From assembly GCA_023259135.1 (NCBI GenBank), contig JAHFQX010000010.1, forward strand, positions 1-64,000: a stretch of DNA of 64,000 bases. Reading direction: 5' to 3'. The DNA is from Betaproteobacteria bacterium (GTDB taxonomy: Bacteria; Pseudomonadota; Gammaproteobacteria; Burkholderiales; JAHFQX01). Of this stretch, positions 40,807 to 49,536 are shown piece by piece (position 1 is the first letter of the stretch; the number at the start of each line of letters is the position of its first letter). Below the pieces are notes generated by a model. That model was given only the letters and a program-made list of their open reading frames with translations. It searched no databases and was not told the origin of the DNA. The position numbers and the translations under genes were made by a program.

Positions 40807-42602
40807 GGCCGCACCACCACCAGTTGATCGTTGAAAGTCGAAGCGGTCGCGGAACGCCGATCGAAAACGACGGTTCCGGAGGTCGTGTTATTGACGCTGT
40901 CGAAGTAATCGTACAGATTTCCGCTGGGGCGGGCTTGCGGCGGATCGGGAGGACCGGGCAGAGCGATGTAATCGGTGGAATCGAGCCGCCGGCCGGCGGT
41001 CAGCACCACCGCCTCGGCGTCGGTCTGGGATGCCGCGCCGTCGCGGTTGACCGTGAGGCAGCCCCCTGAGCAGTTCGCCGTCGCGCCCGGAGCGAAGCCG
41101 GGAGCGACGGCGGCCGTCACGAAGCGCTCCCAGCGGTTGCCGCTGTACCAGTCGCCGACCACGGGGTAGACGCGGATATTCGAGGTGGCGATCTGGGTGC
41201 CGCCGAAACTGAATAATATCTGCCCGCCTCCCACATTGACGCTGCCGGAATCATAGTCCAGCAGATCCAGGGTCACCCCGAAAAGCGAGCTTTTCCTGAC
41301 CGTTCGGGTGGTCAATCCCGAGCCGCTGGCCGGAACAATCACGATGTTCCCCGCTGTTGGGAAAATCACGAAGGGCACGTTGCTGGCGGTATAGCTCAGC
41401 ACCACCTCACGGCGCGCCACCCCGGCCTCCGGATTGTAAATGGTCCCGGTGCAGTTCACCCGCCGCAACCCCGTGGACTCCCAAACGCAACTGCCGTCGT
41501 TGACCGAAGCGACGGTCCCGGAAGCCATATCGGCATTGTTCACGGTTCCCCATAGGCTATAAAAAGGGAAGCCCCCGGAGATGCTCCAGGAAAACGCGGT
41601 GGCGAAGGATTGCCCGACGGCCTGGATGGGCACCAGGCCGGCGCGGCTGCCCGCCGCCGCCCGGTGATTGACGGGATTGGAAGGATCGGCGAAGGCGGCC
41701 AGCCACGGGTAGGTGGTGTAGTTGGCGCGGAAATCCCGCAAGGCGCCCCGGACTTCCAGGGCGGCTCGCCGCTCGGCCGCCGCCAGCAGTTCGTCGGCGG
41801 TGAGGTAGATGAGCCGGTCGTTGAAGGTATCGGACAACTCCCCGGCGATGAAATCGTTGTCCATGTCGGCGTTGCTGTAAGTTCCCGGAACACACGGGGC
41901 GGCGCAACCCGCCAGAATGGTCACGCTATCCAGATAAGCCGCGGCCCCCCCCAGGTTGGGGGAAGGAGGCCGGGCCTGCCCGCCGACCGGCGGGCCGGGG
42001 ATGAAAATAATTGCCGCCACCCGGTCGCTCAGCACGTTGCCGGCGCGGTCCCGCACCGTCAGCCAGGGATAGGGGCGGGCATCGCCGCAGCTCGTCCCGG
42101 TGGACGCTTCCAGGATATCGGGGTTGAGATAAGCGACGCAACCCGGATCCACCAAGTTTCCCGAAACCGCGTACCAGGGCATCTGTCCGTCCGAATCCTC
42201 CTGGGAGGGTTGGGGAATCGACAGCCCTAGATTTTTCCAGGGCAGCCGGCCCAGGCAGCGCAGATTGGCGGGGCTGGAGGAAATCAACGGCAGGCCGGTT
42301 GCCTGGGTGGCATCCAGGCAACCGCTCTCGGCTTGGCCGTCGTAGTTGCCGGGGGATTCGCTGGCGACGTCGGGGCGCATCAGGTCGCCGGGGCGCTGAC
42401 CGCTGCCCATGGTGCCCGTCGTGTACCCCAGCAACGCCTCCTTGGCCATCGCCAAGGTCGCCGAATTCTGTCGATCCCGGGCTTGCTGCTGGGCGCGGGG
42501 ACTGATCATCCCGCTCACCAGCCACGCCACCCCCATCCCCAGCAAGGCCAGCAGCAGCACCATGCCGAAGCCCCGTTGCCGGGCGCGGCTCCCCGGGAAC
42601 AT
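40803..42602 (-). CDS. Large pilin-like protein of the MSHA-like cluster (599 aa)
   Basis: The N terminus RQRGFGMVLLLALLGMGVAWL looks like a prepilin signal but lacks Glu5, as in minor pilins of the PilX/GspK/MshP type. The region after it (AKEALLGY, RPGDLMRPD, GRLPWKNLG, MPWYAVSG) matches the module in the 252-aa prepilin. The remaining 400 residues are Gly/Ser/Thr-rich with several Cys pairs (CAAPC, CSGGC), as expected for a large exported tip or adhesin domain. No named family is recognised for the C-terminal part. Confidence 0.75.
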
Positions 42603-42607
42603 GGGCG

Positions 42608-43117
42608 TTAGCGCCTTTCCGGAGAAGTAGCCGGGGGCCGGGCTGGGGCGGGCTGCGGGCTACTGGGAGCGGCCGCCGAGGATTCAATCTGGGCGCGGGG
42701 AGGGGAGGCATAACTTTCCCGCACCTGTCCGCTGCCCGGATCGAATTGCTGGCCGACCTTGAGCCGGACCGGCGGGCCCTCGGGAAGAGTGCGGATGCTG
42801 ACCCGGCCGTCTTTTTCCACCCGGCCGCCCAAGACATTTTCCGGAGCATCGTCGGCCACCGCCTTGCCGTTCACCCACAAGGTGGCTTTCCCGCCGCTGG
42901 ATCGGATATAACCGTTGACCGTCAAGGCACGGGGAGCCGCGGGCTGGGCCGCGGGTTCGGAGTCGGAGTCGGATTCCACCTTGACCGGTACTTTCTGGCG
43001 CCGCGCGGCATCCAAGGTGGCGCGCTGCTGAGGGGTGAAAAATAGCCGCCCCAGGGGCTCGGCGGCCTGCGCCGCCACCGTCCACGCGAGCAGCGCGATC
43101 CACGGCAGGCGGTTCAT
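42608..43117 (-). CDS. MshK-position periplasmic protein
   Basis: 169 residues from ATG 43117, which gives a short signal peptide (RLPWIALLAWTVAAQAA). The conserved part is LGRLFFTPQQRATLDAARR, followed by a small beta domain (VNGYIRSSGGKATLWVNGK) and a Pro/Ala/Ser-rich tail. It sits where mshK does in MSHA loci and may link the inner-membrane platform with the secretin. ATG overlaps the previous stop. Confidence 0.65.
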   Translation of the reverse strand: MNRLPWIALLAWTVAAQAAEPLGRLFFTPQQRATLDAARRQKVPVKVESDSDSEPAAQPAAPRALTVNGYIRSSGGKATLWVNGKAVADDAPENVLGGRVEKDGRVSIRTLPEGPPVRLKVGQQFDPGSGQVRESYASPPRAQIESSAAAPSSPQPAPARPPATSPERR

Positions 43118-43719
43118 CGCTTGGCCTCCGCCGCCGTTCCCAGGGTGAGCCAAGCCACTTGGCATTCGGCTCCCACATGGGGCTGGAATCCCGTTCCGGA
43201 ACCCGCGCCCAGGCGTTCCAAGCCGCACTCGCGGACCGAGAAGAGCCCCACTCGCTGCCGCGCCAGCGCATCGAAGAAGCGCTGCAAATCTTCTTCATGC
43301 AGCAATTGCGCATTGAGCTTCATCACCGACTGATTGAGGGGCGGCAAGCCCGAGCCTTCGGCCGCCCGGTAGGGCTCCTGGGGGCCGATCTCGTATTGGG
43401 TGCCGAACAGTTCCGTTTCGGCATTGGCGGCCCGCAAGGCATCCACCCAGTTGAAGCGGGGCTCGGCGCCGATGAAGCCTTGGCGCTGCAGCGCCAGATA
43501 ATCGGGGAGGTAGCGCAAAATCTGTTCTTTTTCTTCCCCCGATTTTTGGTAGCGGGTCTTGGCCTCTTGCAAGATCTTCCGCTGTTCCTGCGCTTGCCGC
43601 TGCGCCTGGGCGGCGGAATCCTGGGTGATGCGGATCAAGCCGCCCCCCAGCAGCAAAGCCGCCAGCAGGACCGTCGAAGGCAGCGCCAGCTCCCGTGCGC
43701 CGCTGGGGAGCAGTTTCAT
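43114..43719 (-). CDS. MshJ/PilO-like inner-membrane platform protein
   Basis: 201 residues: one N-terminal membrane helix (ALPSTVLLAALLLGGGLIRI), a coiled-coil-like stretch rich in Gln, Glu and Lys (AQAQRQAQEQRKILQEAKTR), and a small C-terminal domain. This is the layout of PilO/MshJ platform proteins. ATG 43719 overlaps the stop of the PilM/N-like gene. Assigned by layout and position. Confidence 0.65.
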   Translation of the reverse strand: MKLLPSGARELALPSTVLLAALLLGGGLIRITQDSAAQAQRQAQEQRKILQEAKTRYQKSGEEKEQILRYLPDYLALQRQGFIGAEPRFNWVDALRAANAETELFGTQYEIGPQEPYRAAEGSGLPPLNQSVMKLNAQLLHEEDLQRFFDALARQRVGLFSVRECGLERLGAGSGTGFQPHVGAECQVAWLTLGTAAEAKR

Positions 43720-45314
43720 TTCGCCCCCGCCAGCAAGACCGCGACCTTGAAATTCGCTCCCGACGAGGTCCCCGCAATGTCCCGGGTGTTGCCGGATAGA
43801 CTCGCGTCGGAGCTAATGTCCAAGGGCAGTTGCGCCACCTTGGCTTGCCGGATGGCCGGATCCTTGGCCAGACGCTCGACAAACCCATTGATGCTGCTCA
43901 AGGCGGCTCGGAAATCCCCGCGGAATGGGCGGATTTCGGCTTCCACCCAACCATATTGGACGCCGTCCCGGTTTTCTCCCGCCAAGCCTGTCCTGAGCCC
44001 CGTCGAAGGGCCTGTCCGGAGCGACGTCGAAGGGCCGTCCCCCAACTTGGCGACGGCCTCGGCCATCTCTCCGGTTTTTCCGTCCCGCGACCAGCGCAGC
44101 CGGCGCACGGTGACTTCCGGGCTATTGTCCAGCGCCCGGCTCAGCGCCGCCATGAACGCATCGGGGGTCCGGGCATCGTCTCGCAACCGGCGGGCGGCAT
44201 CCACCGCCTGCTTAAGGGCCTCCGCCGAAGCCGGGGCCGCGGGGAACTGGGCGGTTACCGCCCGGTAGTTGTCCTGTTCCCGCAGAGTCTGCTGCCGCAA
44301 CTCGCGGGCTTCCGCCTCCCAGCTCCACTGCCGATAGGCATGGAAAGCGCTGACCGCCCCGGCCGCCAGCAGCACCGCCAAGCTGGCCCCATAAAGCCCG
44401 CGCTTGAACAGGTAGGCGCGATGCCGATGGGTCAGCTCGGGGCCCGCCAACTGGAGCGCCTTGCCCCGGCCCGAGCCCAGCAAATGCAAGTGCAGCGCAT
44501 CCGGATTCGCGGCCAGCGCCCCTACGGAAATCCCCAGGGATTGGGCCAGTTCTCCCGGAGCGCAACGCCGCCAGCGCAGTTCGGGACGACGCTGGATCAA
44601 TCGGGGCCCCAAGGCCTCCAGGGAACCGTCGGCATCGACGATCAGCACCAACGGCTGCTCGCCGGGGGGAATCAACCGCAAGCTGGTGAGATACAGGCGG
44701 GTGCTGGTGATTTCCTCGGTATACAGATCCAGCCCTCCCTGGGCCGGGTTTTCGGTGCGGCTCAGGCGGCTGATGCGGAACCGGCCGTCGCGAAAATAAG
44801 ACTGGCGCAAGCCCGAGGCGTGCTTGGAAATCAGCAGTAGATGGGGCTCGCCGGGGGCCAGCTTGGCGGCCAAGGCTTCGCCCGCCAGCGGAGCCGGAAA
44901 CACTCCCGCCAATGGATTCCCGGCTTTTTCGATGGCGGCCAGCCAATGGGAAAAGGTCTCCGGATGGGTCAGCGCGGCAAACAGAAAACGATCGTCCTGC
45001 CTCGCGCCGGCTTGCTTGCCTTGGAATCGCGCCGCTCGCAAGGGCGTGTTGCGGAAATACTGTAGCAGCCGGCGGGCCACCAGTTCCCGGCGGTCCTTGC
45101 CGAAGCTGTGGGGCAGGGACTCCAGCCGATAGTCTTCCTCCACCACGTCGGCCAGCAGGCGAACCGGGGCGCTCGGCGCGCGGGCCAGCCACCGCTGAAA
45201 GCCCAGCCAGCCGGGCTCGGTATTGGGGAAGACCTGGCACGGTCCCAGGCGGCCGCCCCACTCGGCGGCGGTGAGCTGATGGGCCGAAACGCACGCCAGC
45301 AGCTTACGCGCCAC
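43716..45314 (-). CDS. PilM-PilN-like fusion (MshI position) carrying a repeat insertion
   Basis: 532 residues. The first 310 resemble an actin-like PilM/MshI domain. One membrane helix follows (GLYGASLAVLLAAGAVSAFHA), then a PilN-like coiled coil and periplasmic domain. It would link the cytoplasmic ATPase to the inner-membrane platform. Around residues 427-443 the protein contains GPSTSLRTG followed by GPSTGLRTG, encoded by an in-frame pair of 24-bp dispersed repeats. Overlaps the next gene by 4 bp; 78 bp separate it from mshG. Confidence 0.7.
   Translation of the reverse strand: MARKLLACVSAHQLTAAEWGGRLGPCQVFPNTEPGWLGFQRWLARAPSAPVRLLADVVEEDYRLESLPHSFGKDRRELVARRLLQYFRNTPLRAARFQGKQAGARQDDRFLFAALTHPETFSHWLAAIEKAGNPLAGVFPAPLAGEALAAKLAPGEPHLLLISKHASGLRQSYFRDGRFRISRLSRTENPAQGGLDLYTEEITSTRLYLTSLRLIPPGEQPLVLIVDADGSLEALGPRLIQRRPELRWRRCAPGELAQSLGISVGALAANPDALHLHLLGSGRGKALQLAGPELTHRHRAYLFKRGLYGASLAVLLAAGAVSAFHAYRQWSWEAEARELRQQTLREQDNYRAVTAQFPAAPASAEALKQAVDAARRLRDDARTPDAFMAALSRALDNSPEVTVRRLRWSRDGKTGEMAEAVAKLGDGPSTSLRTGPSTGLRTGLAGENRDGVQYGWVEAEIRPFRGDFRAALSSINGFVERLAKDPAIRQAKVAQLPLDISSDASLSGNTRDIAGTSSGANFKVAVLLAGAK
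43987..44034. repeat. Two tandem 24-bp dispersed repeats inside a coding region
   Basis: CCTGTCCTGAGCCCCGTCGA and CCTGTCCGGAGCGACGTCGA, each followed by AGGG, lie head to tail. I recognise this as a widespread short dispersed element whose translation appears as GPSTSLRTG in many annotated genomes. Being 48 bp, it keeps the frame. Confidence 0.75.
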
Positions 45315-45392
45315 GGGTCGATCCTCGATGGGGATGAGAAGCCGGCATCAAAGCCGCAAAAAGCGGGGTAACGGCCAATTCGAGCTCCACCG

Positions 45393-46598
45393 TCAAAATT
45401 TGAGTTTGCCCAGCATGTCGTAGATGGGGGACATCACCGAGAACATGATCAGCGCCAGGATCAGCCCCAGCCCCACCGTCATCGCCGGCTCCAGCATCTT
45501 TAGGGCGCGGTCCACCGACTCCGAAACATCCCGGCTGTAGAAATAGCTGATGTTGAGCAAAGCGGCGTCCAGCGCGCCGGTGTTTTCTCCTACCCGCAGC
45601 ATGCGAATCACCAGGGGGGGGAAGATCCCCAGGTTCCTGAAAGTTTCGGACAGGCTGGCTCCCGCCGCCACCTGCTGTCCGGCTCGCTGCAAGCTGTCGG
45701 CGATGACCCGGTTGGCGACGATTTCCTCGCTGGTGCGCAAGGCATCCAGTATGGTGATGCCGGAGCGATACATGAGGGCGAACAAGTTGGCGAAGCGAGC
45801 CAGGATGATTTTTTGCAGAATCACCCCGGTCAGCGGCAAGCGCAATTTCAAGTGATCCCACAGATACTGCATCCGGGGGTTTCTGCGGACCGCCACGACT
45901 CCCCCCACCGCCAGCGCCACTGGCAAGCCCAGCGCCACCGGCCAAAACCGGGATAACACCTCCGAAGCGCCGATGAGCAGGCGGGTTTGCAGCGGCAGCG
46001 CCATGCCCATGTTTTTCAGCAGCCCCACCACTTGGGGCACCAGATACAACAGCAGGAAGATGACCACGCCCACCATCACCAGCAGCACCATGATGGGGTA
46101 GACCATCAGGCGCTTGGTCTGGGCCACCAGTTCGTCTTGCCATTTCAGCATGGCGCCGAGATTCTCGAAGATTTCGGTCAGCAATCCGGCTTGCTCGCCG
46201 GCCTTGATCAAGCTGACGAACACCAAGTCGAACACCGCCGGATGGGCGGCCAGGCAGGCGGAAAACATCTTGCCGGCTTCCAAGTCCTCCAGCACGGCGG
46301 CCAGGATTTCCCGGAAGCGGGGATTGTCGATGCTGTCCCGCAAATCCCGCAAGCCATCCCGCAGGGGAATGCCGGAGCGGCTGATCTGCTCCATGTCGAA
46401 GCAAAAAGCGATCAGGTCGCGGCGCGAGATTCGGCTTTTGTACAGCGCCGCGGTGCGGTCGCTGACGGGGCGGAAGGTGATCAGATCCAGGCCCATGCGC
46501 TTCAGGCGCAGCTCCAGATCCACCTCGTTGCCGGCATCCAAGCGGCCCCGCGCCGGCTGGCCTTGCTGATCGACGGCTTTGTATTGATACCCGGGCAC
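45393..46598 (-). CDS. mshG: GspF/PilC-type inner-membrane platform protein (MshG)
   Basis: 401 residues. The N-terminal MPGYQYKAVDQQGQPARG is typical of the GspF family, followed by two T2SSF domains (SRRDLIAFCFDMEQISRSGIPL and ILARFANLFALMYRSGITI), each with its membrane helices. It anchors the assembly ATPase. It starts 6 bp after the ATPase gene, as mshE-mshG do in Vibrio. Confidence 0.88.
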   Translation of the reverse strand: MPGYQYKAVDQQGQPARGRLDAGNEVDLELRLKRMGLDLITFRPVSDRTAALYKSRISRRDLIAFCFDMEQISRSGIPLRDGLRDLRDSIDNPRFREILAAVLEDLEAGKMFSACLAAHPAVFDLVFVSLIKAGEQAGLLTEIFENLGAMLKWQDELVAQTKRLMVYPIMVLLVMVGVVIFLLLYLVPQVVGLLKNMGMALPLQTRLLIGASEVLSRFWPVALGLPVALAVGGVVAVRRNPRMQYLWDHLKLRLPLTGVILQKIILARFANLFALMYRSGITILDALRTSEEIVANRVIADSLQRAGQQVAAGASLSETFRNLGIFPPLVIRMLRVGENTGALDAALLNISYFYSRDVSESVDRALKMLEPAMTVGLGLILALIMFSVMSPIYDMLGKLKF

Positions 46599-46604
46599 GG
46601 CGGA

Positions 46605-48308
46605 TCACTCGACTCGGCTGGAAAAATCCACCGAGCGGCCCACTTCGCTGATGGTGGTCACTCCCTCCAGGATGCGATCGATGCCGTCGTTGGCCAGCGG
46701 CCGGAACCCCTTTTGCACCGCCAGGTTCCGGATGTCCCGGGCCGGGGCGCGACGGCCCACCAGATCATCCAGGTCCGGATCCATCGGCAGCAATTCCATA
46801 ATGGAGGACCGGCCCTTGTATCCCTTGAAGCTACAGGCCTTGCATCCCACGGGACGGTAAAGGGTCAGGGGCTTGTCGTCCGTTGCCCCCAATACCGCTC
46901 TTTCCTCGGGCGTGGCGCGATAAGGCGCCTTGCAGTGCGGGCACAGCAACCGCACCAGCCGCTGGGCCACCACTCCGATGATGTTGCCGGCCATGATGTC
47001 GGGCTGAATGCCGATGTCCAGCAAGCGGGGAAACGCCCCCAGGGCGGAATTGGTATGCAGCGTGGTGAACACCTGATGGCCAGTCATGGCGGCCCGGAAA
47101 GCCATTTCGGCGGTGTCCCGGTCCCGCACCTCCCCCACCAGGACGATATCGGGATCCTGGCGCATGATGGAGCGGATGCCGTCGGCGAAATCCATTTTCG
47201 CGGTCTCGTTTACCGAAGTCTGGCGCATCATGGCCACCGGGTATTCCACCGGGTCTTCCAAGGTCATGATGTTGACCATTTCGGTATTCAGCCGGCTCAG
47301 CAGGGAGTACAGGGTGGTGGTCTTGCCGCTGCCGGTGGGCCCGGTCAGGATGATGATGCCTTCCGGTTTGGCCAGCATGCGCTCCAAGGTGGCCATGGCG
47401 GCGGGGGGAAGCCCCATCTGCTCCAGACTGACGATGGATTTCTCCCGATCCAGCACTCGCAGCACGATGTTCTCGCCGTAAATGGTGGGCTGGCTGGACA
47501 CCCGGAAATCCACCGGCCGGCCGTGGACGTTCAAGGACAAGCGGCCGTCCTGGGGAATCCGCGTTTCGGCGATGTTCAACTCGCTGATCACCTTGAGGCG
47601 CACCGCCATGCCCGGCCAGTAAGTCTTATGCAAGCTGCGCACCTGCTCCAGAACGCCGTCGATGCGATAGCGGATTCGCACGAAGGCGAATTCCGGCTCG
47701 AAGTGAATATCCGAGGCGCCGCGCTTGACTGCATCCACCAGCAGCGCTCCCACCAGCCGGACGATGGGCTGGGTGTACTCTTCGCCGCCGGCCAGCAGGC
47801 TCTGATAGTCGATCTCGCCGGTTTCGATCTCCCGCAGGATGCCGTCCACCGACAGCTCGTGGCCGTAAAACTGGTCCAAGTGCTCCGCGAGCTGGGCCTC
47901 CCCCGCCAGCACCGTCTTGAGCTTGACCCTCGGCCCCAGCAAGGCCCGCAGTTGGTCCAGGGCCACCACGTTGAAGATCTCGCTGATGGCCACCGTCAGC
48001 AAGGATTCCGGCTCGTCGTAGGCGATGGGCAGCATCCGGTGTTGGCGGGCGAATTCCAGGGGCACCAGGCGGATCGCGTCGGCATCCGCCGCCACCAGGG
48101 AAAGATCGATGCTTTCCTGGCCGATGGTGCGGGCCAGGGTATCGCGGATCACCGCTTCGGTGACGAAGCCGAGCCGGATCAACAGCCGGCCCAAGGGGAG
48201 GCTGTTCTGCTTTTGCTCGGTCAGCGCGATCCGCAGCTGATCCTGGGAAATGAGACCCTGCTGCACCAGAATTTCGCCGAGCCGCAATTTCCTGCGCTGC
48301 TCCGCCAT
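46605..48308 (-). CDS. mshE: GspE/PilB-type assembly ATPase (MshE)
   Basis: 567 residues. The N-terminal MshEN-like region (LRLGEILVQQGLISQDQLRIAL, then LGRLLIRLGFVTEAVIRDTL) is the type that binds cyclic di-GMP in MshE. The motor shows Walker A GPTGSGKTTTLYSLL, Walker B VLVGEVRDRDT and a zinc site with paired Cys (CPHC, CKAC). It powers pilus extension. The RLGxxLxxxG-like repeats suggest c-di-GMP control, which is an inference. The 871-aa antisense ORF is a shadow. Confidence 0.9.
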   Translation of the reverse strand: MAEQRRKLRLGEILVQQGLISQDQLRIALTEQKQNSLPLGRLLIRLGFVTEAVIRDTLARTIGQESIDLSLVAADADAIRLVPLEFARQHRMLPIAYDEPESLLTVAISEIFNVVALDQLRALLGPRVKLKTVLAGEAQLAEHLDQFYGHELSVDGILREIETGEIDYQSLLAGGEEYTQPIVRLVGALLVDAVKRGASDIHFEPEFAFVRIRYRIDGVLEQVRSLHKTYWPGMAVRLKVISELNIAETRIPQDGRLSLNVHGRPVDFRVSSQPTIYGENIVLRVLDREKSIVSLEQMGLPPAAMATLERMLAKPEGIIILTGPTGSGKTTTLYSLLSRLNTEMVNIMTLEDPVEYPVAMMRQTSVNETAKMDFADGIRSIMRQDPDIVLVGEVRDRDTAEMAFRAAMTGHQVFTTLHTNSALGAFPRLLDIGIQPDIMAGNIIGVVAQRLVRLLCPHCKAPYRATPEERAVLGATDDKPLTLYRPVGCKACSFKGYKGRSSIMELLPMDPDLDDLVGRRAPARDIRNLAVQKGFRPLANDGIDRILEGVTTISEVGRSVDFSSRVE

Positions 48309-48309
48309 G

Positions 48310-49536
48310 TCATTCCTCCGCGGCGCCGAGCTTGGCGACCCGCTCCTGGGCCAGGGCCGGATCGAAGCCGTGGACGTTATGCCTGCCGGCCAATTCCAGA
48401 GCCTGACGGTAATAAGTCAGCGCCAGCCGGGGTTGGGACAAATGCTCCAGACCCACCGCCAGATTGTAGGCATAAGCCGGATTGTCGGGGGCCAGCCGGT
48501 AGGCTTGAAAATACGCCTGCTGGGCCTGCGGCCAGCGGAACTGGTCGGCATAAAGATTGCCGAGGGCAAAATACAAGAAAGCCGACGGTTCCCGGGCGAT
48601 GAGCTGCTTGAGCCGGGACTCCGCCGCATTGGCGTCCACCTTGCCGGAGGAGCCCAGCAGGCCGGCTTGGGCCGCGGAATTCCTAGGATCCAATTCCAGC
48701 ACCCGGCCGAAATAGCCGGCGGCGGTTTCCGGCTCCCCCAGCCGCATGGCGACGGCGGCCAACCCCAGCAAGGCGTCGATGTTGCGGGGATCGGTCTGCA
48801 AGTAAGCGCTGTATTTTTCGCTGGCCTCCTTGCTGCGGTCCTGAGCCAAGGCGGCATAGGCTTCCATGAGCAGGCGCGGAACCTCGGCGGGAGCGCCGCC
48901 GGGCTTCACCGCCACCCCATCCGCCGGGCGAGGCGGGGGGGTCGCCGGAGCGGCGGGCGCCGCCTTGGGGACAGCGACCGGAACGGCGGGCGGCGGGGGT
49001 TCCGGAGCCGCGGCAGGGGCTTTCGGAAGCGCGACGGCCTCCGGGGCCGGCGGGGCGGGGAGCACCGGCGTCGCGGGCGGCAAGGCGGCAGGCTGGGGCT
49101 GGGATCGAGGTCTAGCGACCAACAAGACCGGGTGATTGATCGCCACGTAGAAGTAACCGCCATACCCCACCACCGCCAAGCCCACCAGGGTTCCCAAAAT
49201 CCCCCAACGGTGGAGCATCAGCCGATCGCCCCAGGATTCCTTGGGTTGGGTGGCTTGGAGGACCGCCCGGGCGGTTTCTTGAGCCGGCTCCGAGCCGATC
49301 CCCGGCTCGACCCTGGGGGAGGGTGGGGTCAGGGGTTCGGCGCGGATTTGCGGGCGGTGCGCCTCGATGCCGGACTCTTCATAGAGGTCCGGTTCGGCGT
49401 CGGGCACCGGCTCGGCTTCCAACTCCCGCTCCAGATCTTCCAGGGAAAGCTGGGACTGAGCGTCTTGGCGGGGTCGCTCCTCGTACTGCTCCCGATTTTT
49501 TTCGGCCTTTTGCAAGGCCTTCATCAGCAAGCTCAT
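48310..49536 (-). CDS. mshN: TPR protein of the MSHA-like cluster (MshN)
   Basis: 408 residues: a cytoplasmic start (MSLLMKALQKAEKNREQYEE), one membrane helix (WGILGTLVGLAVVGYGGYFYVAI), a Pro/Ala-rich linker and at least four tetratricopeptide repeats (SEKYSAYLQTDPRNIDALLGLAAVA and similar). MshN has this layout. It lies between mshL and mshE as in Vibrio, and overlaps the mshL end by 4 bp. Confidence 0.8.
   Translation of the reverse strand: MSLLMKALQKAEKNREQYEERPRQDAQSQLSLEDLERELEAEPVPDAEPDLYEESGIEAHRPQIRAEPLTPPSPRVEPGIGSEPAQETARAVLQATQPKESWGDRLMLHRWGILGTLVGLAVVGYGGYFYVAINHPVLLVARPRSQPQPAALPPATPVLPAPPAPEAVALPKAPAAAPEPPPPAVPVAVPKAAPAAPATPPPRPADGVAVKPGGAPAEVPRLLMEAYAALAQDRSKEASEKYSAYLQTDPRNIDALLGLAAVAMRLGEPETAAGYFGRVLELDPRNSAAQAGLLGSSGKVDANAAESRLKQLIAREPSAFLYFALGNLYADQFRWPQAQQAYFQAYRLAPDNPAYAYNLAVGLEHLSQPRLALTYYRQALELAGRHNVHGFDPALAQERVAKLGAAEE

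Noticed and set aside
45987-48602. 871-aa plus-strand ORF over mshG and mshE
   Set aside because: His/Gln/Gly-rich antisense of the pilus ATPase and platform genes; a GC artefact.
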